Source: Sphaerisporangium siamense
Lineage (GTDB): Bacteria; Actinomycetota; Actinomycetes; Streptosporangiales; Streptosporangiaceae
Direction: 5' to 3'
NCBI RefSeq assembly: GCF_014205275.1
Contig: NZ_JACHND010000001.1
Span: forward strand, 3,596,001-3,660,000
DNA length: 64,000 nucleotides
The translations under genes were made by a program, and so were the position numbers. The notes beneath the pieces are model-generated. The model did not search any database. It was not told where the DNA came from and saw only the letters and a list, made by a program, of their open reading frames with translations. Below, in pieces: positions 9,076 through 18,016 of the stretch (positions are counted from its first letter, which is position 1; every line of letters begins with the position of its first letter).

Positions 9076-9648
9076 TCACGCCACCCGTCCCGCGGCGGGC
9101 AGGCGCAGGTGCCAGCGGCGGCCGTCGGAGGTCAGCGTCACGTGGCCGAGCGGAGGGACGTCCACGCTCCAGAACGCGCCCGGCGCGGCGCCCATCGCGT
9201 GGACCACGGCCGCCCTGACGACCGCCGGATGGGTGACGGCCAGGAGGCGGCCATCGCCGTGCCGGGCCGCCAGCCAGCCGGCCACCCGGCCGATCAGCGC
9301 CGCGACGGACTCGCCGCCGTGCGGGGCCGCCCCGGGATCGGTGAGCCAGGCGACGAATTCCTCCGGGTGCTCCGCCTGCACCTCGGCGAGCGTGCGGCCC
9401 GCCCAGCGGCCCGCGTCCAGGTCCCTCAACCCGTCGTCCACCTCGGCGGTCAGGCCCAGGCCCTCGGCCGTCCGCAGGCAGCGCAGCGACGGCCCGCACA
9501 GGACGCGCGGCGCGAGGCCCGCGAACAGAGGCGCGGCGTCCGCCACCTGGCGGACGCCCTGGGGCTCCAGCTCTTCGTCCAGGGGGAACGCGGCCCGGCG
9601 CAGCGCGCCGGTCGGGCCGTGGGAGAGCAGGACGATCCTCGCGGTCAC
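9076..9648 (-). CDS. Histidine phosphatase superfamily protein beside the cobalt transport genes
   Basis: About 190 residues with a phosphoglycerate-mutase fold. The active-site histidine is in LLSHGPTG rather than the usual RHG, and the second catalytic histidine is in AVTHPAVVRAAVVHA. A related phosphatase is often found next to CbtA/CbtB in actinobacteria, so a role in B12 metabolism (for example alpha-ribazole phosphate dephosphorylation, the CobC step) is possible but is inference. Start: GTG at 9648 has an AGGGGTGG about 7 nt upstream; a GTG at 9657 is the alternative. It is divergent from cbtB, with the riboswitch between them, and convergent with paaE. Confidence 0.75.
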   Translation of the reverse strand: MTARIVLLSHGPTGALRRAAFPLDEELEPQGVRQVADAAPLFAGLAPRVLCGPSLRCLRTAEGLGLTAEVDDGLRDLDAGRWAGRTLAEVQAEHPEEFVAWLTDPGAAPHGGESVAALIGRVAGWLAARHGDGRLLAVTHPAVVRAAVVHAMGAAPGAFWSVDVPPLGHVTLTSDGRRWHLRLPAAGRVA

Positions 9649-9744
9649 GATGTCCACCCCTGGAAACGGAAGGAAGCGGCCTGAAGGAGGGGAATGTCTC
9701 CCTTGACGTCAGTTGACGCGTCTGTGGTTCACACCGTAGCGTCC

Positions 9745-9868
9745 AAGCCGACATTGATGACGGTGTGGGGAAGCCCAGCGAGATTCTGGCACGGCCGCGC
9801 CACTGTGACCGGTCCTTCGGGGCCGGGAGTCAGACCCTCCATCGTCACCGGAACTCCCTATGGGACGC
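9745..9868 (+). promoter_or_regulatory. Cobalamin riboswitch upstream of cbtB
   Basis: The leader has the hallmarks of a B12 riboswitch: GGTGTGGGGAAGCCC at about 9762-9775, the invariant GCCACTG at 9799-9805 within a GC-rich stem, and GGGAGTCAGACCC at 9825-9837. It ends about 25 nt before the cbtB start, where a GAGGAGG (9877-9883) could be sequestered. B12 riboswitches switch expression off when adenosylcobalamin is high. It probably governs the whole downstream run from cbtB to cobIJ. Exact ends are estimated. Confidence 0.88.
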
Positions 9869-9893
9869 GTGATCCCGAGGAGGCGCCTTACTC

Positions 9894-10106
9894 ATGGCCA
9901 ACACCGCCGTTCCCCAGTCCCGGCCCGTTCCCGTCCGCATTCCCGTCAGGGAACTGCTGCCGTGGGCGATCTTCGCCGGAGTCCTCGCCCTCGCCCTCAT
10001 CTACTTCGTCGGCGCCGAACAGGGCGCCACCTCGCTGATCTCCGGCGACACCGTGCACGAGTTCGTGCACGACGCACGCCACCTTCTCGGTTTCCCCTGC
10101 CACTGA
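9894..10106 (+). CDS. cbtB: Cobalt transporter subunit CbtB
   Basis: A 70-residue protein with a single membrane helix (LPWAIFAGVLALALIYFVG) and a short His-rich C-terminus (HEFVHDARHLLGFPCH), the typical CbtB layout. CbtA and CbtB are predicted cobalt transporters found in B12 regulons; the C-terminal histidines are presumed metal ligands. It sits directly behind a cobalamin riboswitch and 18 nt before cbtA. Confidence 0.93.
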   Translation: MANTAVPQSRPVPVRIPVRELLPWAIFAGVLALALIYFVGAEQGATSLISGDTVHEFVHDARHLLGFPCH

Positions 10107-10124
10107 GGCCGGGCTGAACCAGAG

Positions 10125-10916
10125 ATGGTGAGAAACCTCCTGGTCCGCGGCATGCTCGCGGGCCTGGCCGCCGCCGCCCTCGCCCTGGTCTTCGCCTGGG
10201 TCTTCGGAGAGCCCCAGGTCACGGGGGCCATCGCCGTCGAGGAGAGCGGCGGCGGCCACGCAACCCACGCCCCGGCGGTGCCGGGCACCGATTCCGGCAC
10301 CGGATCCGGTGAGACCACCGGGCACGACCACGAGGACGAGGGGCCCGTCAGCCGGGACGTGCAGTCGCCCCTCGGCCTCGCCACGGGCCTCGGCGTGTTC
10401 GGCGTCGCCGTCGGCGGGCTGTTCGCGCTCGCGTTCGCCTTCGCCTACGGGCGGGTCGGCGCGCTCGGGGCGCGGGCGACGTCGGCGCTGCTCGCGCTGG
10501 GCGCGTTCGTGGCTGTCGAACTCCTGCCTTTCCTGAAATATCCCGCCAACCCACCGGCGGTGGGCGACCCCGCCACGATCTCCCGCCGGACCGTCCTCTA
10601 CCTCGCGATGCTCGCGATCTCGGTGCTCCTGGCCGTCGCCGCCGTCCACCTCGGCCGCCGGCTCGCGGCGCGCCACGGCGCCTGGAACGCCACGCTGCTC
10701 GCCGTCGCCGCCTACCTCGCGGCGGTGATCGTGGCGTACCTGCTCATGCCCACGGTGGACGAGGTGCCGTCCGGCTTCCCCGCCACACTGCTGTGGCGGT
10801 TCCGGCTCGCGTCCCTCGGCATCCAGGCGATCATGTGGAGCGGCATCGGGCTGACCTTCGGCGTGCTCGCCGAACGCGCCCTCGCCCCGCGCCGCGCGCT
10901 CGCCACCGCCGCCTGA
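10125..10916 (+). CDS. cbtA: Cobalt transporter subunit CbtA
   Basis: A 263-residue integral membrane protein with about five hydrophobic segments and a His/Glu-rich loop after the first one (residues about 45-70, with HATH and HDHEDE). This is the CbtA family, the larger partner of CbtB in cobalt uptake. The ATG at 10125 is used; a GTG lies one codon later. It is followed after 63 bp by the chelatase gene, so cobalt import and insertion are co-transcribed. Confidence 0.9.
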   Translation: MVRNLLVRGMLAGLAAAALALVFAWVFGEPQVTGAIAVEESGGGHATHAPAVPGTDSGTGSGETTGHDHEDEGPVSRDVQSPLGLATGLGVFGVAVGGLFALAFAFAYGRVGALGARATSALLALGAFVAVELLPFLKYPANPPAVGDPATISRRTVLYLAMLAISVLLAVAAVHLGRRLAARHGAWNATLLAVAAYLAAVIVAYLLMPTVDEVPSGFPATLLWRFRLASLGIQAIMWSGIGLTFGVLAERALAPRRALATAA

Positions 10917-10979
10917 CCCCGGGCCGACCTCAGCCCTGGCCACCCGCGGCGCCGCGCCGCTCGGAAGGACGTTCTCAAC

Positions 10980-13208
10980 ATGCCGGACCACCCGGCCGCA
11001 CGCCACCACTACCCCTTCACCGCGGTGGTGGGACTCGACACCCTCAAACTGGCCCTCATCCTCAACGCCGTCTCCCCCCGCACCGGCGGCGTACTGATCC
11101 GCGGAGAGAAAGGGACGGCCAAGTCCACGATCGTCCGCGCGCTGGCGGCCCTGCTGCCGCCGGTCGCGGTCATCCCCGGCTGCCGCTTCTCCTGCGACCC
11201 CACCACCCCCGACCCGGACTGCCCCGACGGCCCACACAGCGCCACCCCCGGCCCCGACGGCCCGCACGGTAACGCCCCCGACTATCCGGACAGCTCGCAG
11301 GGCGACGACCGCGGCGTCACCGTACGCCCCGCGCGGCTCGCCGAGCTGCCCGTCGGCGCCACCGAGGACCGTCTGACCGGCTCGCTCGACCTGGAACGCG
11401 CGCTGACCGAAGGCGTCAAGGCGTTCGAGCCCGGCCTGCTCGCCGCGGCGCACCGGGGCGTGCTGTACGTCGACGAGGTCAACCTGCTGCACGACCACCT
11501 GGTGGACCTGCTGCTCGACGCCGCCGCGCTCGGCACCTGCTACGTCGAGCGGGACGCGGTGTCGGTCCGGCACGCGGCCAGGTTCATGCTGGTCGGCACC
11601 ATGAACCCCGAGGAGGGAGAGCTGCGGCCCCAGCTCCTCGACCGCTTCGGCCTCACCGTCGAGGTCGCCGCCTCCCGCGACCCCGGCGAGCGCGCCGAGG
11701 TCGTCCGCCGCAGGCTGGCCTACGAGGACGACCCCAAGGGGTTCGCGGCACGCTGGGCGGCGGAGGAAGAGGCCCTCGCCGCCCGCATCGCCGCCGCCCG
11801 CGACCGGCTGCGCGCCGTCGAGCTGCCCGACGCGGCGCTGCGCCGCATCTCCGCCGTCTGCGCGGCCTTCGACGTGGACGGGATGCGCGCCGACCTGATC
11901 ACCGCGCACGCCGCCGTGGCCCACGCCGCCTGGCGGGGCGGCACGCGCGTGACGGCCGACGACATTCGGCAGGCCGCCCGGCTCGCCCTGCCCCACCGCC
12001 GCAGACGCGACCCCTTCGACGCCCCCGGCCTGGACGACTCCGAACTCGACGCCCTCCTCCAGGACCCCGCCCTCGACACCGGACCGGACCCGGACGATGC
12101 CGCCGGGCGCGGCCCCGATGGCGGCCCCGAGGGTGGGCGCGAGGGTGGGCGCGACCCCAGGGCCGCCGATTCCGGGGACGGCCGGCCCGGCGGACCGGAC
12201 GGCGGCACCGAGCCGCACCCGGACCCGGACCCCGACCTCGACCCGTCCCCAGGCCCGGGCGGCAACGGCCGGGCCGCCGAGCAGACCCCCGGCGGCCCCG
12301 TCCCGGCGGGCGGCCAGGCCGGGGCGCACGGCGAGACAACCAACGGCCTGGATCGCGGGCAGCACGGCGAGACCACCGGCGGCCGGGACCCCGGGCAGCG
12401 GGCCACACCGGCAGGCGAGCCGTACCGGGTGCGCGCCCTGACCGTCCCCGGGCTCGGCGCCGGCGCCCCGGGACGGCGGTCCCGGGCCCGTACGTCGTAC
12501 GGCCGGGTCTCGGGATCCCGCGTCCCCGAAGGCCGCATGGCCGCGCCGCACCTGACCGCGACCCTCCGCGCCGCGGCGCCGCACCAGCACGCCCGCGGCA
12601 GGACCGGCCCCGGCCTGGTCGTGCGCCGCGACGACCTGCGCGAGGCCGTGCGCGAGGGCCGCGAGGGCAACCTCGTGCTCTTCGTCGTGGACGCCAGCGG
12701 CTCGATGGCCGCGCGCCGCCGCATGGGCGCGGTCAAGGGCGCGGTGCTGAGCCTGCTGCTGGACGCCTACCAGCGCCGCGACAAGGTCGGCCTGGTGACG
12801 TTCCGCGGCTCCGGCGCCGAGCTGGCGCTCCCGCCCACCTCGTCGGTGGAGGCGGGGGCGGCCCGCCTGCGCGCCCTGCCCACGGGCGGCCGCACCCCTC
12901 TCGCGGCCGGGCTGCGGCGGGCCGCCGAGGTGCTGCGCGCCGAACGCCTGCGCGACCCCGCGCGCCGGCCGCTGCTCGTCGTGGTCACCGACGGCCGGGC
13001 CACCGCGGGCTCTCCCGCCGACGTGCGCGGGGCGGCGGCCCTGCTCAGGGACGTCGCGGCCGTCGTGGTGGACTGTGAGAGCGGGCCCGTGCGGCTCGGC
13101 CTGGCCGGAGGGCTGGCGCGCCTGCTCGGCGGCGAAGCCGTCCGGCTGGAGGAGCTGGCGGCGGGAAGCCTGCGCGATCTGGTGCGCGAACGCAGGAAGG
13201 CGGCCTGA
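10980..13208 (+). CDS. ChlI-ChlD-type fused chelatase subunit (AAA+ ATPase plus VWA), putative cobaltochelatase partner of CobN
   Basis: A 742-residue fusion of the magnesium-chelatase I and D subunits. The AAA+ part has Walker A GEKGTAKST (residues 42 on) and Walker B VLYVDEVNLL (Asp165-Glu166). The C-terminal von Willebrand A domain has the MIDAS motif DASGSM (571-576). Between them, about residues 350-530 are a Gly/Pro/Asp-rich linker that contains a 36-bp direct repeat (HGETT...GQ) at 12327-12398. With CobN it would form the ATP-dependent cobaltochelatase in the aerobic-type B12 route, replacing CobS/CobT. The neighbouring cobalt transporter and cobO support this. It ends 1 nt before cobO. 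Confidence 0.9.
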   Translation: MPDHPAARHHYPFTAVVGLDTLKLALILNAVSPRTGGVLIRGEKGTAKSTIVRALAALLPPVAVIPGCRFSCDPTTPDPDCPDGPHSATPGPDGPHGNAPDYPDSSQGDDRGVTVRPARLAELPVGATEDRLTGSLDLERALTEGVKAFEPGLLAAAHRGVLYVDEVNLLHDHLVDLLLDAAALGTCYVERDAVSVRHAARFMLVGTMNPEEGELRPQLLDRFGLTVEVAASRDPGERAEVVRRRLAYEDDPKGFAARWAAEEEALAARIAAARDRLRAVELPDAALRRISAVCAAFDVDGMRADLITAHAAVAHAAWRGGTRVTADDIRQAARLALPHRRRRDPFDAPGLDDSELDALLQDPALDTGPDPDDAAGRGPDGGPEGGREGGRDPRAADSGDGRPGGPDGGTEPHPDPDPDLDPSPGPGGNGRAAEQTPGGPVPAGGQAGAHGETTNGLDRGQHGETTGGRDPGQRATPAGEPYRVRALTVPGLGAGAPGRRSRARTSYGRVSGSRVPEGRMAAPHLTATLRAAAPHQHARGRTGPGLVVRRDDLREAVREGREGNLVLFVVDASGSMAARRRMGAVKGAVLSLLLDAYQRRDKVGLVTFRGSGAELALPPTSSVEAGAARLRALPTGGRTPLAAGLRRAAEVLRAERLRDPARRPLLVVVTDGRATAGSPADVRGAAALLRDVAAVVVDCESGPVRLGLAGGLARLLGGEAVRLEELAAGSLRDLVRERRKAA

Positions 13209-13209
13209 C

Positions 13210-13812
13210 ATGCCTCAAGGGAAACCGGCCCGGGTGCCGGAGGACGGCCTGACGACCCGGCAGCGGCGCGCCCGCCCGCTGGTCTTCGTCCACACCGGCC
13301 CCGGCAAGGGGAAGTCCACCGCGGCCTTCGGCCTGGCCCTACGCGCCTGGAACCAGGGCTGGCCGATCGGCGTGTTCCAGTTCGTCAAGTCCGCCAAGTG
13401 GCGCGTCGGCGAGGAACGCGCGCTGACGGTGCTCGGCGAGTCCGGCGCGGGCGGCGCGGTGACCTGGCACAAGATGGGCGAGGGCTGGTCCTGGATCAAG
13501 AAGGCGGGCACCGAGGAGGACCACGCCGCCGACGCCCGCGAGGGCTGGGCACAGATCAAACGCGACCTCGCCGCCGAGACGTACCGGCTGTACGTGCTGG
13601 ACGAGTTCACCTATCCCATCAAATGGGGCTGGATCGACGTCGAGGACGTCGTCTCCGCGCTCGCCACCCGCCCCGGCACCCAACACGTGGTCATCACCGG
13701 CAGGGACGCCCACCCCCGCCTCCTGGAGTCCGCCGACCTGGTCACCGAAATGACCAAACTCAGACACCCCATGGACTCCGGCCAAAAAGGCCAAAAGGGC
13801 ATCGAATGGTAA
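13210..13812 (+). CDS. cobO: Cob(I)yrinic acid a,c-diamide adenosyltransferase
   Basis: A 200-residue CobO/BtuR-family enzyme that transfers the adenosyl group of ATP to the reduced corrinoid cobalt. The P-loop is GPGKGKST (residues 30-37), followed by the family segment GVFQFVKSAKW and the late DEFTYP motif. The ATG follows the chelatase stop after one base. Its C-terminus (TKLRHPMDSGQKGQKGIEW) is normal for the family, so the gene is complete before the repetitive gap that follows. Confidence 0.95.
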   Translation: MPQGKPARVPEDGLTTRQRRARPLVFVHTGPGKGKSTAAFGLALRAWNQGWPIGVFQFVKSAKWRVGEERALTVLGESGAGGAVTWHKMGEGWSWIKKAGTEEDHAADAREGWAQIKRDLAAETYRLYVLDEFTYPIKWGWIDVEDVVSALATRPGTQHVVITGRDAHPRLLESADLVTEMTKLRHPMDSGQKGQKGIEW

Positions 13813-13838
13813 CCCGCCCTACCCCCACCCTCCCGCCC

Positions 13839-14024
13839 CTACCACGGCGGACCACCCAAGAGACCGCCATGCCCACCACCAACCCCCCTGCGGTGACCCA
13901 CCCAACCTCTACCGCCTCTGGCCTTCCGCTCCTGCCACGGCGGCCGGCCCAAGAGGCCGGCATGCCCGCTGCTGAGGCCCCTGTGGTGACCAGCCCTGCC
14001 CCTCCCGTGCCGGAGCCCTCCGTC
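13839..14024 (+). repeat. 93-bp imperfect direct repeat in the cobO-cobB gap
   Basis: The 300-bp gap between cobO and cobB holds two degenerate copies of a 93-bp unit. Copy one starts CTACCACGGCGG at 13839 and copy two starts CTGCCACGGCGG at 13932; both then read CCCAAGAG..CCG.CATGCCC. Each copy contains an ATG (13869 and 13962). The frame from 13869 stays open, as a Pro-rich peptide of 83 residues, until a TGA at 14118-14120 that overlaps the cobB start. Whether it is translated is unknown; it may only be a degenerate leader. Confidence 0.6.
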
Positions 14025-14112
14025 CCCCTGCCGCCGGTCGTTCCGGGTTTTCGTGTGCCCGGCGTTCCTCTTTCCCGGGTGCGGGTCGCCGGTCCGCTGG
14101 AGAGGGGCGGGC

Positions 14113-15648
14113 ATGGTTGAGGTTCCGCGTCTGGTGATCGCGGCGCCGGCGTCAGGGGCCGGGAAGACGACGGTGGCGACCGGGGTGATGGCGGCGCTGG
14201 CCGCCAAGGGTGTCGCCGTGTCGCCGCACAAGGTCGGTCCCGACTACATCGACCCCGGCTACCACGCGCTCGCCGCCGGACGGCCCGGCCGCAACCTCGA
14301 CCCTTGGCTGACCGGCGAGGATCTCCTAGTTCCCCTATTCCTGCACGGCGCGGCGGGCGCGGACATCGCGGTCATCGAAGGCGTGATGGGGCTCTTCGAC
14401 GGCGCGTCCTTCCCGCGCGGCGCCGTCCCCGGGGCGGACGCCGACCACTTCGCCTCCACGGCGCACGTCGCCCGGGTGCTCGGCGCGCCGGTCGTGCTCG
14501 TGGTGGACGTCTCGGCGCAGGCCGGCTCGGTCGCGGCGCTGGTGCACGGCTTCGTGTCGTACGACACCCGGCTCCGCGTCGGCGGGGTGATCCTCAACCG
14601 GGTCGGCTCGCCCCGGCACGAGCAGATCTGCCGGGACGCGCTGGACGGCATCGGCCTGCCCGTGCTCGGCGCGATCCCGCGCACCGACATCGCCGGCACG
14701 CCGTCCCGCCACCTCGGCCTCGTCCCGCCCGCCGAACGCAGCGCCGAGGCCCTCCGCGCCGTCGCGACCATGGGCGACCTGATCACCGCCACCTGCGACC
14801 TGCCCGCGCTGACCGAGCTGGCCAGAAGCGCGCCCCCGCTCACGGCCCGCCCGTGGAATCCCCGTGAGGCGATCGCCACCACGGCCGGCGACCGCGCACC
14901 GAGCGGTGTGGCGGCGCCGACGGGCGGCGAGGCGGATGTGGCGGTGCGGCGGGGTGGCAGGGCCGATGTGGCGCAGCGAGCGGGCGGCGAAGGCGATGTG
15001 GCGCAGCGGGCGGGGGCCGGTGCGGACGCGTCCCGCTCCCCGGCCCCGCCGGAACGCGAGGTCGTCGTGGCCGTGGCCGGAGGAAAGGCGTTCACCTTCG
15101 GGTACGCCGAGCAGGCCGAGCTGATCGCCGCGGCCGGCGCGACCGTCGCCGTGTTCGACCCGCTCACCGACGAGCGGCTGCCCGAGGGCACCGCCGCCCT
15201 GGTGCTACCCGGCGGCTTCCCCGAGGTGTACGCGGGGGAGCTGTCGGCCAACGAGCCCCTGCGCCGGGCGGTGGCCGCGTTCGGCGGCCCCATCGCCGCC
15301 GAATGCGCCGGGCTGCTCTACCTCTGCCGCGAGCTGGACGGCCGTCCCATGTGCGGAGTGGTGGACGCGACCGCGGCCATGACGGACACGCTGACGCTCG
15401 GCTACCGCGGCGCCGTGGCCGTACGCGACTCGGTGCTGACCCGCGAGGGCGAGCGCTACCACGGGCACGAGTTCCACCGCACCCGCGTCACGCCCGCCAC
15501 CGGCGACCGCCCCCTCTACCGATGGCGGGAAGGCGCCGACGGGTTCGGCGGCCCACGGCTGGCGGCCTCGTACCTGCACCTGCACTGGGCGGGCAGCCCC
15601 CACCTGGCGCTCCGCCTGGTGGCCGCGGCCCGGAACGGTGAGCTATGA
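14113..15648 (+). CDS. cobB: Cobyrinate a,c-diamide synthase (hydrogenobyrinate amidase)
   Basis: A 511-residue glutamine-dependent amidase acting on the a and c side chains of the corrin. The N-terminal ATP-binding half has VIAAPASGAGKTTVATGVM and the HKVGPDYIDPGYH motif. The C-terminal glutaminase half has the nucleophile Cys in IAAECAGLLYL and ends with a conserved YLHLHW. At residues 271-300 (14923-15012) three 30-bp tandem units encode a GG-(E/R)-x-DVAxRx linker between the two halves, absent from ordinary CobB. GAGAGGGGCGGG precedes the ATG. The stop overlaps an ATG (15645) that opens the repetitive leader before cobL. Confidence 0.93.
   Translation: MVEVPRLVIAAPASGAGKTTVATGVMAALAAKGVAVSPHKVGPDYIDPGYHALAAGRPGRNLDPWLTGEDLLVPLFLHGAAGADIAVIEGVMGLFDGASFPRGAVPGADADHFASTAHVARVLGAPVVLVVDVSAQAGSVAALVHGFVSYDTRLRVGGVILNRVGSPRHEQICRDALDGIGLPVLGAIPRTDIAGTPSRHLGLVPPAERSAEALRAVATMGDLITATCDLPALTELARSAPPLTARPWNPREAIATTAGDRAPSGVAAPTGGEADVAVRRGGRADVAQRAGGEGDVAQRAGAGADASRSPAPPEREVVVAVAGGKAFTFGYAEQAELIAAAGATVAVFDPLTDERLPEGTAALVLPGGFPEVYAGELSANEPLRRAVAAFGGPIAAECAGLLYLCRELDGRPMCGVVDATAAMTDTLTLGYRGAVAVRDSVLTREGERYHGHEFHRTRVTPATGDRPLYRWREGADGFGGPRLAASYLHLHWAGSPHLALRLVAAARNGEL
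14923..15012 (+). repeat. Three in-frame 30-bp tandem units inside cobB
   Basis: Three consecutive 30-bp units with a shared GATGTGGCGC core encode GGEADVAVRR, GGRADVAQRA and GGEGDVAQRA. They lie between the synthase and glutaminase domains, where a length change would be tolerated. The period is a multiple of three, so the frame is kept. Confidence 0.8.
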
Positions 15649-15696
15649 GCGGTTCCGCGGCGACAGCGGCGATCAGCGCGCCCTGGGACGGCGCTT

Positions 15697-15972
15697 GTGA
15701 GCCCCGCCGTGGTGATCGGCATGGGGATCGCCCTGGGGGGTGTGCCGTGAGCCGCACCGTGGTGATCACCATGAGGGTTGCCCTGGGGTGGTGTCTTGTG
15801 AGCCGTGCCGTGGTGGTCGCGTACGAGGGGTCGGTCGTGAAGAACCTGGTCAGGGCCGCCGGAGTGCCCTCGGGTGGTGTGGTGTGAGCCGGGCCGTAGT
15901 GGTCGCGTACGAAGGGTCGGTCGTGAACAGCCTGGTCAGGGCCGCCGGAGTGTCCAGGGGTGGTGTGCTGTG
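15697..15972 (+). repeat. Tandem degenerate copies of the cobL start region, forming a chain of overlapping micro-ORFs
   Basis: Between cobB and cobL there are four GTGAGCC starts at 15697, 15747, 15798 and 15884, before the real cobL GTG at 15970. The spacings are 50, 51, 86 and 86 bp. Each is followed by sequence encoding VS(R/P)xVV, like the cobL N-terminus VSRAVVVVG. The last two copies each encode a 29-residue peptide (VSRAVVVAYEGSVV... ending GGV plus V or L). Their TGA stops overlap the next GTG as GTGA, so a ribosome could be handed from copy to copy into cobL. The first copy (15697-15750) also ends in such an overlap, while the second reads through into the third. Confidence 0.85.
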
Positions 15973-17175
15973 AGTCGGGCTGTGGTCGTGGTCGGGATCG
16001 GTGCGGACGGGTGGGGTGGGCTCGCGGAGCAGGCGCGTCGGGAGATCCGCGCGGCGGACGTTCTCATGGGCGGTGCCCGGCAGCTCGCCCTGGTCCCGGA
16101 CACCGGCGCGGAGCGCGTGACATGGCCCTCCCCGATGCTCCCCGCCGCCTTCCGCCTCATCGCCGAACGCGAGGGCAAGGCGGTGTGCGTGCTGGCCAGC
16201 GGCGACCCGATGCTGTACGGCGTCGGCGGGACGCTGGTGCGGACACTCGGACCCGGGCGCGTGCGCGTGCTGCCGCACCCGTCCGCGGTGTCGCTGGCCT
16301 GCGCCCGCATGGGATGGCCGGTCGAGGACACGCCGGTCGTCAGCCTGGTCGGCCGTCCCGCCGAACTGCTGAACCGCGCGCTGCGCCCGTCCGCCCGCGT
16401 GCTCGTCCTGAGCGCCGGCGCCGCCACCCCCGGCGAGGTGGCCCGCCTCCTCGCCGCCCAGGGGTACGGCCGCAGCCTGATGACCGTGCTCGAACGGCTC
16501 GGCGCGCCCGAGGAACGCCTGGTCGAGGGCCTGGCCGCGACGTGGGACGCCGCCGTGGACCCGCTGAACGTCATCGCTCTCGAATGCCGGGCCGACCCGG
16601 GGGTGACCGCGCCGCCGTGCGTGCCCGGCCTGCCCGACGAGGCGTTCGAGCACGACGGCCAGCTCACCAAGCGGGAGGTGCGCGCGGTGACGCTGTCCCG
16701 GCTCGCCCCCCGGCCCGGGGAGACGCTGTGGGACGTGGGCGCGGGCGCGGGCAGCGTCGCCGTCGAGTGGATGCGCGCCCACCCCTCCTGTACGGCGATC
16801 GCCGTCGAGTCCCGCGCCGACCGGGCCGAGCGGATCGGGCGCAACGCCCGCGCGCTCGGCGTCCCCGGCCTGCGGGTCGTGCACGGCACGGCCCCCGAGG
16901 CGCTGGAAGGGCTGGACCCGCCGGACGCGGTGTTCGTGGGTGGCGGGAGCACGGCGCCGGGCGTCCTTGCCACCTGCTGGGACGCGCTCGCGCCCGGAGG
17001 CAGGCTCGTCGTCAACGCGGTCACCGTGGAGTCGGAGGCCGTCCTCGCCTCCTGGCACGCCCGCCTCGGCGGCGACCTGCTCCGCCTGGCCGTCCACCGC
17101 GCGGGCCCGGTCGGCGGCTTCACCGCCTGGCGTCCCGCGATGCCCGTGACCATATGGACGGCGGTCCGGCCGTGA
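15970..17175 (+). CDS. cobL: Precorrin-6Y C5,15-methyltransferase (decarboxylating), CbiE-CbiT fusion
   Basis: A 401-residue CobL. The N-terminal half is a CbiE-type tetrapyrrole methylase ([13 protein letters not shown], then [15 protein letters not shown]). The C-terminal half is a CbiT-type SAM methyltransferase with [15 protein letters not shown] and DAVFVGGGS. It methylates C5 and C15 and removes the C12 acetate carboxyl. The GTG at 15970 gives the correct CbiE start and overlaps the stop of the last micro-ORF copy; an upstream in-frame extension would just translate repeat sequence. It is followed by an 88-bp gap before cobM. Confidence 0.94.
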   Translation: MSRAVVVVGIGADGWGGLAEQARREIRAADVLMGGARQLALVPDTGAERVTWPSPMLPAAFRLIAEREGKAVCVLASGDPMLYGVGGTLVRTLGPGRVRVLPHPSAVSLACARMGWPVEDTPVVSLVGRPAELLNRALRPSARVLVLSAGAATPGEVARLLAAQGYGRSLMTVLERLGAPEERLVEGLAATWDAAVDPLNVIALECRADPGVTAPPCVPGLPDEAFEHDGQLTKREVRAVTLSRLAPRPGETLWDVGAGAGSVAVEWMRAHPSCTAIAVESRADRAERIGRNARALGVPGLRVVHGTAPEALEGLDPPDAVFVGGGSTAPGVLATCWDALAPGGRLVVNAVTVESEAVLASWHARLGGDLLRLAVHRAGPVGGFTAWRPAMPVTIWTAVRP

Positions 17176-17263
17176 GCCGGCCGCGGCAGGGCGGGCGGCT
17201 GCGGCGGTTCGTGCGGGACCTGCGAGAACACGCGAGAACATGCGAGAACTGGGAGGCGTCGTC

Positions 17264-18016
17264 GTGACGGTCCACTTCATCGGGGCGGGGCCGGGCGCGG
17301 CCGATCTCATCACCGTGCGCGGGCGCGACCTGATCGCCTCCTCGCCGGTGTGCTTGTACGCCGGGTCGCTGGTGCCCAAGGAACTGCTCGACCACGCGCC
17401 GCCGCGCGCCCGGCTCGTGGACACCGCGCGGCTGAACCTCGACGAGATCGTGGCCGAGATGCTCGCCGCGCACGCCGACGGGCTGGACGTGGCGCGGCTG
17501 CACTCCGGCGACCCTTCCATTTACAGCGCGATGGCCGAGCAGATGCGCAGGCTGGACGCGGCCGGGGTGCCGTACGACGTGACGCCCGGCGTCCCGGCCT
17601 TCGCCGCGGCGGCCGCCTCGCTGCGCCGGGAGCTGACCGTGCCCGGGGTCGGCCAGACGGTCGTGCTGACCCGCACCTCCGCCCGTGCGACCCCGATGCC
17701 GCCCGGTGAGGACCTGCCGGCGCTCGGGCGGAGCCGGGCCACGATGGTGCTGCACCTGGCCGTCCAGCGCGTGGACGCCGTGGTGGAGGAGCTGATCCCG
17801 AACTATGGTGCCGACTGCCCCGTGGCCGTGGTCGCCCGCGCCAGCCGCGACGACGAGGTGATCCTGCGCGGCACGCTGGCCGACATCGCCGGGCAGGTGA
17901 AGGAGGCCGGGGTACGGCGCACGGCCGTGATCGTCGTCGGCGGGGTGCTCACGGCGTCGGAGTTCGTCGACAGCCACCTGTACTCGGCGGCCCGGGATCG
18001 CGGAGAGCACCCATGA
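17264..18016 (+). CDS. cobM: Precorrin-4 C11-methyltransferase
   Basis: A 250-residue tetrapyrrole methylase of the CobM/CbiF type, starting [20 protein letters not shown] with the SAM-binding glycine motif, then [12 protein letters not shown] and [14 protein letters not shown]. It adds the C11 methyl group. GTG at 17264 is preferred because GGGAGG sits 7 nt upstream (17251-17256); an in-frame ATG at 17240 lies in a small GCGAGAACA triplication. The stop overlaps cobH as ATGA. Confidence 0.94.
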   Translation: MTVHFIGAGPGAADLITVRGRDLIASSPVCLYAGSLVPKELLDHAPPRARLVDTARLNLDEIVAEMLAAHADGLDVARLHSGDPSIYSAMAEQMRRLDAAGVPYDVTPGVPAFAAAAASLRRELTVPGVGQTVVLTRTSARATPMPPGEDLPALGRSRATMVLHLAVQRVDAVVEELIPNYGADCPVAVVARASRDDEVILRGTLADIAGQVKEAGVRRTAVIVVGGVLTASEFVDSHLYSAARDRGEHP

